Below, in pieces: positions 27,005 to 35,784 of a stretch of DNA of 64,000 nucleotides. Below the pieces are notes generated by a model. The model had not been told where the DNA came from, did no database searches, and saw only the letters and a list, made by a program, of their open reading frames with translations. The position numbers and the translations under genes were made by a program. Positions within the stretch are counted from its first letter, which is position 1; each line of letters starts with the position of its first letter. Source of the stretch: Rhodothermaceae bacterium (GTDB lineage: Bacteria; Bacteroidota; Rhodothermia; Rhodothermales; Bin80); the NCBI GenBank assembly GCA_009838195.1, contig VXSC01000027.1, positions 1-64,000 of the forward strand. The letters are read 5' to 3'.

Positions 27005-30000
27005 ATGAGAAATGTCTTGAAGATCACGGCGTTCATCGTTCTACAGGTTCTTGTCGGGGTCTCCCCTGTACTGGCACAGCAGTTCGGGCGCAATAAAGTC
27101 CAATACGATCGATTCGAGTTCAGGAGTTTTCAGACTCCCCACTTTGAATTCTACTTTTACCCGGAAGCAAAGGATGCGGTTGCGGATGCGTCCCGTATGG
27201 GGGAACGGTGGTATCGCCGGCATTCCCGAACCTTCTTACGCGATTTCCATGAACGCAAACCGATCATTTTTTATGCCAACGATGCCGATTTTCAGCAGAC
27301 CAATGTAATCGGAGGACATATAGGTCAGGGTACTGGAGGGGTGACCGAAAGCCTGAAAGAGAGGGTGGTTATGCCACTCACAGGAATTTACGAGGAGACG
27401 GACCATGTACTGGGGCACGAGTTGGTGCACAGTTTCCAATATGATATTGGGCTGTCGCGCGGAGACAGCTCCCGGTTTGCCCTTCAACTTCTTCCGCTTT
27501 GGCTTGTGGAAGGGATGGCAGAGTATCTGTCAGTGGGACGTGAAGATGCACATACGGCCATGTGGATGCGTGATGCAGCTTTGCGGGATGATTTGCCGAC
27601 TATTGAGGACATGACCCGGAGCAATAAGTACTTCCCGTACCGGTATGGACAGGCCTACCTAGCGTACATCGGAGGTAAATATGGCGATGCCGCGGTCACG
27701 AATCTTTTCAAGTTAGGTGGGCGCGTAGGGGTTGACTCCGCGTTTGTGTATACAATTGGGATTACGGCTGATTCGCTTTCAGTCGAATGGGCACAGGCGA
27801 TCCAAGAGGCATACCTGCCCCTGATGGAGTCACGTACGCATCCAGACAGTGCAGGAACTGCCATCCTTTCGGAAGAGCTCAGTGGTGGTGCCCTGAACCT
27901 TTCCCCTTCTGTGAGCCCGGATGGGCAGTATATCGCATACCTAAGTGAAAGGGATATTTTCAATATCAATCTGTTCATTGCAGATGCAGCAACAGGAGAA
28001 ACCATCCGCAAACTTCAGTCAACCAACACGAATCCCCATTTTGACAATATCCGCTTTATCAGTTCCGCAGGCTCCTGGTCTCCTGATGGGAAACAATTTG
28101 CATTTGTAACCTTCGTTCAGGGAGACAATGAGATTTCGATATGGGATCTGGATAGTGGTGCAATTGAACGACGGATCAGTGTGGGTGGGGTAAGTGCGCT
28201 CAGCAACCCTGCGTGGTCACCAGATGGTCGATCCATTGCATTCTCGGGAATTGATGGCGGAATCAGCGACCTGTACATATATGATATAGAGAGTCAGCAG
28301 GCTCGACAGATTACCAGTGACCGGTTTGCTGACCTACAGCCAGCGTGGTCACCAGATGGGCGGACGATTGCAGTAGTCACAGATCGAGGGCCGGAGGGGA
28401 CAAATTTTGAAACCCTGGAGTATGCCGACACCCGTATTTCATTGATTGATCTCGAAAGTGGTACACACAGTACCCTGCGTCCTTTTGTGAACGGGAAACA
28501 CATCAATCCACAATTCTCGCCGAACGGACAGAGTTTGTATTTCGTGAGTGATCAGGATGGATTTTCTGATATTTATCGGTACGATTTACGTGAAGAGGCT
28601 ACGTACCGTGTGACAAATTTAAAAACGGGGGTCAGCGGGATTACAGCGCTTTCGCCTACGATGAGTGTAGCCTCTCAGAATGGACGGGTTGTTTACTCTG
28701 TCTTTTATGACGGCGGATACTCAGTCTTTGGACTTGAGGAGGATGAAGCGATGGGAAACCTCGTCGAAAGTAGTGTACCGTCCCAAGCCAGTATTCTGCC
28801 GCCCCAAAGTGCGGCGAATGAGGGGCTGGTTGAAAATTATCTGGATGACCCTTTGACCGGGCTGCCAGAGCCTCGTACCACGGTTGAAAAGATATATGAT
28901 TCACGCCTGCGTCTAGATTACGTTGCGCCTCCGTCCATTGGCGTATCTGTAGGGGGGTATTACGGGGGTGGTGCTTCTGGGGGCGTTGGGTTTTATTTCA
29001 GCGATATGTTGGGGAATCGGAATTTGGCGGTTGTGGCGCAGGCGAACGGGACTTTCCGGGATATAGGGGGGATGGTTCAGTACATGAATCGTGGTCGACG
29101 GTTTAATTATGGTGGTCTGGTCGCCCATATTCCGTACCTGTATGGCATCCCGCGACAGGGCTTCAATCAGTTTGGACAGTTTGTTGTCCAGGATTTACGG
29201 CAGCGGATTTATTTGGATCAGGTTCGTGGAATTGGTTCGTATCCTTTTTCAACGACCCGTCGTCTGGAGGTTTTCGGGGGATTCACCCGCTACGGGTTTG
29301 ATATTCAGGCCTACACATACACATATACGCCGTTTGGGATTCAGAGAGAGCGCAGGAATGCAGATAAGTGCAGCAACCTGACGCCCGAGGAGCGACAAAC
29401 CGTGTGGGCGTGCGAGCCAGACGGGTTCTATTACTTCGATGCGGGTTTGGCCTACGTTGGGGACTTCAGCAATTTCGGCTTTACGTCACCTTCCCAGGGG
29501 GGACGGTACCGGCTTGAGGTTGTCCCTCGCTTTGGGACGGACAATTTCGTCAGTGTATTAGTTGATTATCGGCGCTACTTCTTCTATGAGCCGGTTACGT
29601 TTGCGGTTCGGGGCATGCTCGCAGGAAATTTCGGGGGTGATCAGGATCAGATTTTTTCACGGGAGTACCTCTATTATCCATACCATCGGGGCTTCGTTCG
29701 CGGATACAATTATAGTTCTTTTGATTTTGCGGAAGAATGTCAAGATATCACCTGTTCGGTATTCGCGCGCCTCTATGGGACGCGAACGGCGATGGCAAGC
29801 GCTGAGATCCGTCTGCCATTATTTGGAACGGAGGCGCTGGGGCTGTTCAACTTCCCCTATCTACCACTAGAATTGGTCGGCTTTGTTGATGCAGGGATGG
29901 CTTGGAATCAAGGAGATGATCCACTCAAAATGCTCAAGTTCGAGCAGGATACGGTGGAGCGTGTGCCGGTGGTCAGTGTAGGCCCATCGGCTCGATTCAA

Positions 30001-30100
30001 TCTGCTAGGTTATATAATCTTTGAGATCTACTACGCGTACCCATTCCAGCGGCCGGATAAGGGGGCACATTTTGGATTCCAGTTACTACCTGGCTGGTAA
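27005..30100 (+). CDS. Secreted metalloprotease-like / TolB-type propeller / outer-membrane barrel protein
   Basis: About 1031 residues with a signal peptide ending near SPVLAQ. Domain order as seen: a gluzincin-like segment with HELVH (138-142) and a downstream Glu in LWLVEGMAEY (E169); a TolB-like beta-propeller (about 280-640) with repeated SPDG/WSPDGR motifs; and a C-terminal region (about 720-1031) rich in glycine and aromatic residues, resembling a BamA/D15-type barrel. It is probably an outer-membrane protein with an exposed or periplasmic peptidase head. The substrate is unknown. The frame is open back to 26855, but the ATG at 27005 gives the signal peptide directly. Divergent from mrdA; pyrD begins 11 nt after its end. 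Confidence 0.83.
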   Translation: MRNVLKITAFIVLQVLVGVSPVLAQQFGRNKVQYDRFEFRSFQTPHFEFYFYPEAKDAVADASRMGERWYRRHSRTFLRDFHERKPIIFYANDADFQQTNVIGGHIGQGTGGVTESLKERVVMPLTGIYEETDHVLGHELVHSFQYDIGLSRGDSSRFALQLLPLWLVEGMAEYLSVGREDAHTAMWMRDAALRDDLPTIEDMTRSNKYFPYRYGQAYLAYIGGKYGDAAVTNLFKLGGRVGVDSAFVYTIGITADSLSVEWAQAIQEAYLPLMESRTHPDSAGTAILSEELSGGALNLSPSVSPDGQYIAYLSERDIFNINLFIADAATGETIRKLQSTNTNPHFDNIRFISSAGSWSPDGKQFAFVTFVQGDNEISIWDLDSGAIERRISVGGVSALSNPAWSPDGRSIAFSGIDGGISDLYIYDIESQQARQITSDRFADLQPAWSPDGRTIAVVTDRGPEGTNFETLEYADTRISLIDLESGTHSTLRPFVNGKHINPQFSPNGQSLYFVSDQDGFSDIYRYDLREEATYRVTNLKTGVSGITALSPTMSVASQNGRVVYSVFYDGGYSVFGLEEDEAMGNLVESSVPSQASILPPQSAANEGLVENYLDDPLTGLPEPRTTVEKIYDSRLRLDYVAPPSIGVSVGGYYGGGASGGVGFYFSDMLGNRNLAVVAQANGTFRDIGGMVQYMNRGRRFNYGGLVAHIPYLYGIPRQGFNQFGQFVVQDLRQRIYLDQVRGIGSYPFSTTRRLEVFGGFTRYGFDIQAYTYTYTPFGIQRERRNADKCSNLTPEERQTVWACEPDGFYYFDAGLAYVGDFSNFGFTSPSQGGRYRLEVVPRFGTDNFVSVLVDYRRYFFYEPVTFAVRGMLAGNFGGDQDQIFSREYLYYPYHRGFVRGYNYSSFDFAEECQDITCSVFARLYGTRTAMASAEIRLPLFGTEALGLFNFPYLPLELVGFVDAGMAWNQGDDPLKMLKFEQDTVERVPVVSVGPSARFNLLGYIIFEIYYAYPFQRPDKGAHFGFQLLPGW

Positions 30101-30111
30101 CGTAGTGTGAG

Positions 30112-31239
30112 ATGGATTCCATTCTGCTGCGCCGACTCTTCGGGCTGGATCCTGAATTAGCTCACCGGTTAGGTTTTAGTGCCGCATGGCTTGCAGACCG
30201 GATTGCGCCGGCGTATTTGGAGAAGACATTTGGGTTTGATGACCCCATCCTTCATCAAGAGGTATGGGGGTTGGGTTTTCCCAATCCGATTGGTCTAGCT
30301 GCAGGATGTGACAAGAATGCTTTACTGGTCTCATTTTGGGACAGGCTGGGGTTTGGCCACGCAGAGATAGGTTCGGTTACAGTGAACCGTTCACCCGGGA
30401 ATTCGAGGCCGCGGTTGTTTCGCCTCCCGGAAGATCGTGCGATCATCAACCGATTGGGACTTCCCAGCAAGGGTTCGCGCCGGGTTGCCCAGCGTTTATC
30501 CCGCTGCTCTGCAGTTAAAATGCCGATTGGCGTGAGTATTGCCAGAGTAGATGGAAGCTCACCGGCCATTGAGGATTACTGCCAGTGTGCTTTGCGGTTT
30601 TTGCCGTATGCCGATTACTTGACGATCAACATCTCGTGTCCCAATACTGTAGACGGGAAGAGCTTCGAAGCACCGGAGCACCTGGATTCACTCTTGGATG
30701 CTCTGATGGATCAGGTGGGGAACCATGTTCCAGTCCTGATGAAGCTCTCCCCTCCAGATACCCCAAAGGTGATCTATGACAGCCGGACGGATGCACTCCT
30801 AAAGATCGCGGTCCACCATGGAGTGAATGGGTTTGTCGTGACAAATACAGCCAAGGACCGTCTTGGGCTCGTGACCGACAAGGAATCCCTAGATGCCATC
30901 GGTAACGGGGGACTCAGTGGCCCGCCCATCTATCCAAGGTCAGTTCAAATGGTCAGGTATGTTCGTTCCTGTGTTGGCCCCGATTATCCAATTATTGGAG
31001 TTGGGGGTATTTCCTCAGCGGAAGATGCCTATCAGATGATCCGTGCGGGTGCTAGTCTCCTGCAAATCTATACCGCACTCATCTATGAGGGGCCGAAGTT
31101 TGTCCAGAGTATAAAGCGAGGGTTGGTTCAGCGGCTGAAATCCAGTGGATACGCATCAATTGTATCTGCTGTAGGTACTGCACCGGGCATTGGCGAGTCT
31201 ACAAGTGTTGCCGATTTGCCATTCATTCCCGGTGTTTGA
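30112..31239 (+). CDS. pyrD: Dihydroorotate dehydrogenase, class 2-like (quinone)
   Basis: Oxidises dihydroorotate to orotate in pyrimidine synthesis, passing electrons to quinone. The N-terminal helical extension, FMN motif GLAAGCDKNA, PGNSRPRLFRLPEDRAIINR and C-terminal LQIYTALIYEGP are those of class 2. However, the catalytic-base motif reads NISCPNT (C176) where class 2 enzymes normally have Ser; Cys is the class 1 residue. The length of 375 residues is slightly above average. Confidence 0.9.
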   Translation: MDSILLRRLFGLDPELAHRLGFSAAWLADRIAPAYLEKTFGFDDPILHQEVWGLGFPNPIGLAAGCDKNALLVSFWDRLGFGHAEIGSVTVNRSPGNSRPRLFRLPEDRAIINRLGLPSKGSRRVAQRLSRCSAVKMPIGVSIARVDGSSPAIEDYCQCALRFLPYADYLTINISCPNTVDGKSFEAPEHLDSLLDALMDQVGNHVPVLMKLSPPDTPKVIYDSRTDALLKIAVHHGVNGFVVTNTAKDRLGLVTDKESLDAIGNGGLSGPPIYPRSVQMVRYVRSCVGPDYPIIGVGGISSAEDAYQMIRAGASLLQIYTALIYEGPKFVQSIKRGLVQRLKSSGYASIVSAVGTAPGIGESTSVADLPFIPGV

Positions 31240-31313
31240 GGTATGCGGATGCGTTTGTTGTTCAATTCACTGGGTTTCTGAGCAAAGGATTTCTGATTCC
31301 ATGTCTTTTTACC

Positions 31314-32054
31314 ATGCAGGCTGATATGATTCAATCATGGATCCGCCCTGTTTGCCGAATCGGTACGGTGAGTGTAGTCCACATTGATTTAGCTCTTGAC
31401 GAGGCTCACGAGCGGCATGCAGTCAGTTGGCTTCATGAGCAGGAGCGGCAGCGTTGGCAGCGGTATCAAGTTGATCGTCCACGAAGGGAGTTTGCATTCT
31501 GCCGATCGGCACTGCGTTATCTGCTTTGCCAGCAACTTGGATGTAATAACTATGAGCTTTCGATTGCTACCGCAGATCACGGCAAACCATATGCTTTATT
31601 GCACGGGAAGCCAGTCTCCATCAGATTCAATGTGAGTCACAGTGACCCTCATGGACTGATTACGATTAGGGAGGGATTGCGTGTGGGGGTGGATGTGGAA
31701 GCGGGTTTACGCAAGAGAGATTTTGATGGGATTTCCGAAATGGTGTTTGGCCCGAATGAGCGGGAAGAGATCCTATCGGTCAAAGGCGCAAAAAAGGCGA
31801 GACTGTTTTTTAGATACTGGACGCTGAAAGAGGCGTTGCTCAAGGGACTCGGGACCGGATTATCCACCGATCTCACCAAGATTGAACTCCCCCAGAACGT
31901 CCGCCACGGGGCTCCAAGGGGAATCTTTCAATCCCCTAGCGATCCAGCTACCCACTGGCAGCTTCAGGATTTGAGCACCCAGCAGTACACCGCAGCAATT
32001 GCCTCCGAAATCGTCTCTTCCGATCCAAATTATACCTCGCATACTGAAACCTGA
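31314..32054 (+). CDS. 4'-phosphopantetheinyl transferase (Sfp type)
   Basis: Transfers phosphopantetheine from CoA to carrier proteins. Diagnostic motifs are FNVSHSD, GVDVEAG with the Mg-binding Asp and Glu, and FFRYWTLKEALLKGLG. About 246 residues places it in the Sfp/HetI-like group rather than AcpS. The frame extends to a TTG overlapping the pyrD stop (31236), but the ATG at 31314 or 31326 is more likely. It may serve fatty-acid ACP or a secondary pathway elsewhere in the genome. Confidence 0.88.
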   Translation: MQADMIQSWIRPVCRIGTVSVVHIDLALDEAHERHAVSWLHEQERQRWQRYQVDRPRREFAFCRSALRYLLCQQLGCNNYELSIATADHGKPYALLHGKPVSIRFNVSHSDPHGLITIREGLRVGVDVEAGLRKRDFDGISEMVFGPNEREEILSVKGAKKARLFFRYWTLKEALLKGLGTGLSTDLTKIELPQNVRHGAPRGIFQSPSDPATHWQLQDLSTQQYTAAIASEIVSSDPNYTSHTET

Positions 32055-32463
32055 ACCATCGGCATATCCAGAGTCCTTCCCTCTCCGCACATGAAATAAT
32101 TCCACGATTTGTACTTTGATGGCGTTCCAAACCGTCACCCTCAGGGTTAATAATCGGCTTATGCATCCATGCGAGGGATTCTTGCAAGAGGTTCGTAGAT
32201 ATGCCTTTTTTCCGTAGCAACCCCTCTCAAAAAGGCGATACTTCTCAGCGTATCTTTCCTGGCTATTGGAATGCCGATGCCTTCCCCATTGCCGTGAGGT
32301 GGGTGCAGGGAGTTGAAGAGTACTCTGAGAACCTCATAAAGTCTGATGAGCTCTAAGGAGGCAGGGCAGTCGACTCTCCAAGGTTGCCCCTACAGGCAAC
32401 TGATTGGTCCCAACATCCTCGCTGCCGACTGAACAGTTCAATTACATTCCACTCAGCAGATCT
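32055..32463. other. Intergenic region with one possible small gene
   Basis: About 410 bp between the phosphopantetheinyl transferase and the DUF4143 ATPase, which are convergent. It contains a 51-codon frame at 32201-32356 listed separately. GTTGCC and GGCAAC arms near 32382-32400 could form a hairpin but lack a T-run. Nothing else is recognisable. Confidence 0.35.
32201..32356 (+). CDS. Possible small protein, 51 residues
   Basis: ATG to TAA, starting MPFFRSNPSQKG and continuing GYWNADAFPIAVRWVQGVEEY to an acidic end. AGAGG lies about 9 nt before the ATG. The composition is protein-like, with aromatic residues spaced in the middle, but I recognise no family. No partner gene is adjacent on the same strand apart from the upstream phosphopantetheinyl transferase 147 nt away. 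It could be chance. Confidence 0.33.
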   Translation: MPFFRSNPSQKGDTSQRIFPGYWNADAFPIAVRWVQGVEEYSENLIKSDEL

Positions 32464-33648
32464 CTACGATCGCAGCAGATTAGGCTTTGAAAGCAGTAGG
32501 GCCATTTCGCGGAGCCCGATGACTTCGATTGATTCCCCTACCGGATAGCGGTCTTCGCCCGCATACACCACAAAGGTACGCTCTGGCTCAATATCACTAA
32601 TGGCATTGTGGAATCCCTTGCCGAGACTTGGAGTGAGTGAGCGCTTGATTTCAATGACTATGGGCCGTTGGAATCCAGGAATCTCCAGTATAAGGTCAAG
32701 TTCAGCTCCCGCGGACGTTCGGTAAAAGCTGGCACGCGTTCTGGGATGAGCATCAGAAAGGAGATTCTCGATTACAAACCCTTCCCAACCAGCTCCGACG
32801 ATGGGGTGTCCCACAAGGTCGTGTAACTGTTTGATACCCAACAGAGCATGTAACAGGCCGCTGTCACGGATGTAGATCTTGGGAGACTTGACAAGCCGCT
32901 TGCGGGTGTTGGCCGAATAGGGTGTAAGTCGCCGCACGAGGAGTAAGCGAGTCAGTACATCAATGTACTGTGACACTGAGGGGGCACTCATGGATAGGTT
33001 GCTCGCCAACCGCGCCACGTTCAGGATTCCCCCCTGGCTGTGAGCCAACATGATCCAGAGTCGTTCGAGGGTTTCAGTAGGTATTCGAACCTGCACAAAT
33101 TCCGCCAAATCACGCTCCAGATATGTGCGAATGAAACTCTGGCGGAATACTAGGCTGTCGTCGTCATTGGCCGCGAGGTAACTGTCTGGAAAACCGCCGC
33201 GAACCCATAGAGAATCCTGAGCATTCGCGTTCGCTTCAAGGACGCTGAGAGGATTGAGAGACACAAATTCGATTCGCCCCGCTAGACTCTCCCCTGCCTG
33301 TTTAAGCAGGTCCATGGTTGCTGACCCGAGAAGGAGAAATCTTCCGGTTCTCCGGCCGCGCCGCCTCCCCTCGTCAATGAGACCACGTAATTCAGAAAAT
33401 AGATCAGGCACTCGATGGATTTCGTCCAGAATCACAAGTCGATCTTCGTAATGACGCAAATACAACCTAGGGTCAATCAGCCGTGCCCGATCGCTGCCGG
33501 ACTGTAGGTCAAGATATAGTGCTTCAGTCGTGCCTGCAATCTCCAAGGCCAGCGTAGTCTTACCCACCTGACGGGGCCCAAGCAATGCCGTGGCAGCCTG
33601 TCGATTCAGTGCTTTACGCACCTGTGGAAATGCGTTACGGGCCAACAT
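32464..33648 (-). CDS. AAA+ ATPase with DUF4143 (AAA_14 family)
   Basis: A 394-residue protein with Walker A GPRQVGKTTLA, Walker B RLVILDEIHR, sensor-like FLLLGSAT, a helical middle part and the C-terminal DUF4143 domain with GWEGFVIENLL, ELDLILEI and IVIEIKRS. The last pair resembles a degenerate PD-(D/E)xK nuclease core. Such genes are common solitary accessory genes of unknown role. An inverted repeat abuts its start codon. Nothing nearby looks like a partner. Confidence 0.85.
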   Translation of the reverse strand: MLARNAFPQVRKALNRQAATALLGPRQVGKTTLALEIAGTTEALYLDLQSGSDRARLIDPRLYLRHYEDRLVILDEIHRVPDLFSELRGLIDEGRRRGRRTGRFLLLGSATMDLLKQAGESLAGRIEFVSLNPLSVLEANANAQDSLWVRGGFPDSYLAANDDDSLVFRQSFIRTYLERDLAEFVQVRIPTETLERLWIMLAHSQGGILNVARLASNLSMSAPSVSQYIDVLTRLLLVRRLTPYSANTRKRLVKSPKIYIRDSGLLHALLGIKQLHDLVGHPIVGAGWEGFVIENLLSDAHPRTRASFYRTSAGAELDLILEIPGFQRPIVIEIKRSLTPSLGKGFHNAISDIEPERTFVVYAGEDRYPVGESIEVIGLREMALLLSKPNLLRS

Positions 33649-33649
33649 C

Positions 33650-33684
33650 CTTGCAAATATGAAATTATCTTTTCGATTTGCAAG
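33650..33684 (-). promoter_or_regulatory. Perfect 9-bp inverted repeat directly upstream of the DUF4143 ATPase
   Basis: CTTGCAAAT (33650-33658) and ATTTGCAAG (33676-33684) are perfectly complementary arms with a 17-bp AT-rich spacer. The inner edge lies 1 nt before the ATG of the minus-strand ATPase. In DNA this is operator-like; in RNA it would be a stem-loop hiding the ribosome binding region. Symmetry is seen directly; the regulatory role is inferred. Confidence 0.6.
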
Positions 33685-33868
33685 AATAAATGATTGATAA
33701 TGTAAATTGTTTCCGTGTGTAGACAGGGAAATTGCACATTTCTCGACAATTGACGCACTTGAATTACGGGAGTCACCGGAGAACTTAACCAGTCTACCAT
33801 GGCTGTGATTGCCGATGTCGGGGCCCCCTAATAATATTCATCACGACATGAATACAATGGAGAGGTGG

Positions 33869-34816
33869 TCAATCTTCGCTCTTCTCGTAAGCGTTAATGA
33901 TTTCCTTGACGAGACGGTGGCGCACGACATCAATCTTGTTGAAGTATACAAAGCTGATGCCATTGATCTTCTGGAGGATGGACTCTGCCTCCAAGAGGCC
34001 ACTTTGCCGCGAATCTTGAAGATCTATCTGTGTGAGATCCCCCGTCACGATGGCGCGGCTATTGATTCCGAGACGTGTCAGAAACATCTTCATTTGGATC
34101 GCCGTCGCATTTTGTGCTTCGTCCAGGATGACGTAGGAAGAATTCAATGTGCGTCCGCGCATAAAGGCCAGAGGCACGATTTCTATGACATGGTCAGCCA
34201 TATGCGCGGAGAGCTTCTCAGCAGGTAGAAACTCTTCCAGAGCATCATAGAGCGGGCGCAGGTATGGATCAATCTTGTCCCGGAAATCCCCCGGTAGAAA
34301 TCCAAGTCGCTCCCCTGCTTCCACGGCGGGTCGGCACAGGACAATGCGCTTCACCTGTCGTGCTTTTAGTGCTGCAACCGCCAGTGCTACGGCCAGATAT
34401 GTCTTTCCGGTACCAGCCGGACCAATGGCAAATACAATATCGTTCTTGCGGGTAGCCTCCAGTAGCCGGGCCTGACCAGGGGTTTTCGTCCTGATCATGC
34501 CACCCGAAGACGTGTACAATACCACATCACCGATTCCCTTATTCGATGGACGTGGATTGGCAGTTGCCATTGCGAGGATGGTGTCAAGATCTCCTGAAGT
34601 CACAGACCCATTCCGGCCAGCAACGGATGCAAGTTCGGCAAACGCATGCTCAATCAAATCAAGCGAACCGCTTGGGCCACGAAGATGGATCTGATTTCCT
34701 CGGGCAGTGATCTGGATATTTGGGAAAGCAGACTCAATTCGCTTCAAGTGCACGTCGTGCGTGCCAAACAGTAGAAGAGGATCGGCCTGATCAAGCGTGA
34801 GAGTAGTTTCTGCCAA
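33869..34816 (-). CDS. phoH: PhoH-like ATPase
   Basis: A 315-residue PhoH/YbeZ protein. The N-terminal KH-like region is followed by the ATPase domain with Walker A GPAGTGKTYLA, VLCRPAVEAGERLGFLPGD (family signature) and Walker B SYVILDEAQN. It is thought to act with YbeY and ribosome or RNA processing in many bacteria. No ybeY is visible here. It is divergent from dapF. Confidence 0.92.
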   Translation of the reverse strand: MAETTLTLDQADPLLLFGTHDVHLKRIESAFPNIQITARGNQIHLRGPSGSLDLIEHAFAELASVAGRNGSVTSGDLDTILAMATANPRPSNKGIGDVVLYTSSGGMIRTKTPGQARLLEATRKNDIVFAIGPAGTGKTYLAVALAVAALKARQVKRIVLCRPAVEAGERLGFLPGDFRDKIDPYLRPLYDALEEFLPAEKLSAHMADHVIEIVPLAFMRGRTLNSSYVILDEAQNATAIQMKMFLTRLGINSRAIVTGDLTQIDLQDSRQSGLLEAESILQKINGISFVYFNKIDVVRHRLVKEIINAYEKSED

Positions 34817-34872
34817 TTGTTTGCGTTTGGTTCCAAATCAATACTCGGGGGTTCAACCGAGCAGGGTAATAA

Positions 34873-35724
34873 ATGTGTCCGATGAAGCGTGCATTGATAG
34901 TTGAATTTACGAAAATGAATGGTGCCGGGAACGATTTTATCGTAGTGGATAACCGGTTTTATGAGTTTTCGGTTTCAGAACTCTCACAGATCGCTCAACA
35001 ACTATGCCCAAGGCGGACTGGGATAGGAGCAGATGGAGTACTGGCACTGGCAACTGCTGAGCATCCAGATACAGATTATCGGATGATCTATGTCAATGCT
35101 GATGGCAGTGAAGGTACGATGTGCGGGAATGGAGCACGTTGTTTGGCCAAGTTTGCATTTGAGAGCGGGTTTCATAAGACCACCGTACACATGCAGACAG
35201 CTTCAGGGATCTGCGAGGTCCATGTCTCCAGAGATGCGCCGGTGCGCATATACTTGGAGGCCCCCCGGGATTACGATAGTTCTGTTGAACTGAACAAGGA
35301 GATCCCGGGAGCAATCACTTCAGTACATTATCTGTGGCCTGGAACAGAGCACCTCGTATGTTTTACGTCCGGTGTCGACCAACTGCCGGTAGAGCGATGG
35401 GGACAGCGACTGCGTCATGATCCTGTACTTCGGCCGGAAGGAGCGAATATCAATTTTGTTACGTTGGATCCTGAGTCACCAGACACAGGGATACATGTCC
35501 GGACCTACGAAAAGGGGGTAGAAGCAGAAACACTAGCCTGCGGAACCGGTGCAATCGCAAGCGTGGTCGCTGCACGAAAATCCGGACACATTTCATCAGA
35601 TGTCTGCAATGTGCAGATGCTAGGGGGAACGCTGACGGTAGGCCTAGAAGAGGATCGTGTATACTTGGAGGGACCTGCTGAATTCGTCTATCGTGGTTCT
35701 ATGGAGCTGGACATTCCCGAATAA
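34873..35724 (+). CDS. dapF: Diaminopimelate epimerase
   Basis: Converts LL- to meso-diaminopimelate for lysine and peptidoglycan. The two catalytic cysteines are in MCGNGARCLAKFA and ETLACGTGAIAS, and the start has FTKMNGAGNDFIVVDN. The length of 283 residues is normal. The ATG at 34873 has an AGGGT about 7 nt upstream; an ATG at 34882 is an alternative. Confidence 0.94.
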   Translation: MCPMKRALIVEFTKMNGAGNDFIVVDNRFYEFSVSELSQIAQQLCPRRTGIGADGVLALATAEHPDTDYRMIYVNADGSEGTMCGNGARCLAKFAFESGFHKTTVHMQTASGICEVHVSRDAPVRIYLEAPRDYDSSVELNKEIPGAITSVHYLWPGTEHLVCFTSGVDQLPVERWGQRLRHDPVLRPEGANINFVTLDPESPDTGIHVRTYEKGVEAETLACGTGAIASVVAARKSGHISSDVCNVQMLGGTLTVGLEEDRVYLEGPAEFVYRGSMELDIPE

Positions 35725-35784
35725 AAGAAACTACATTTGGTCTGCCTGCGTAATGGCGGTGACTCAAAAAAAAACTTCCATAAT

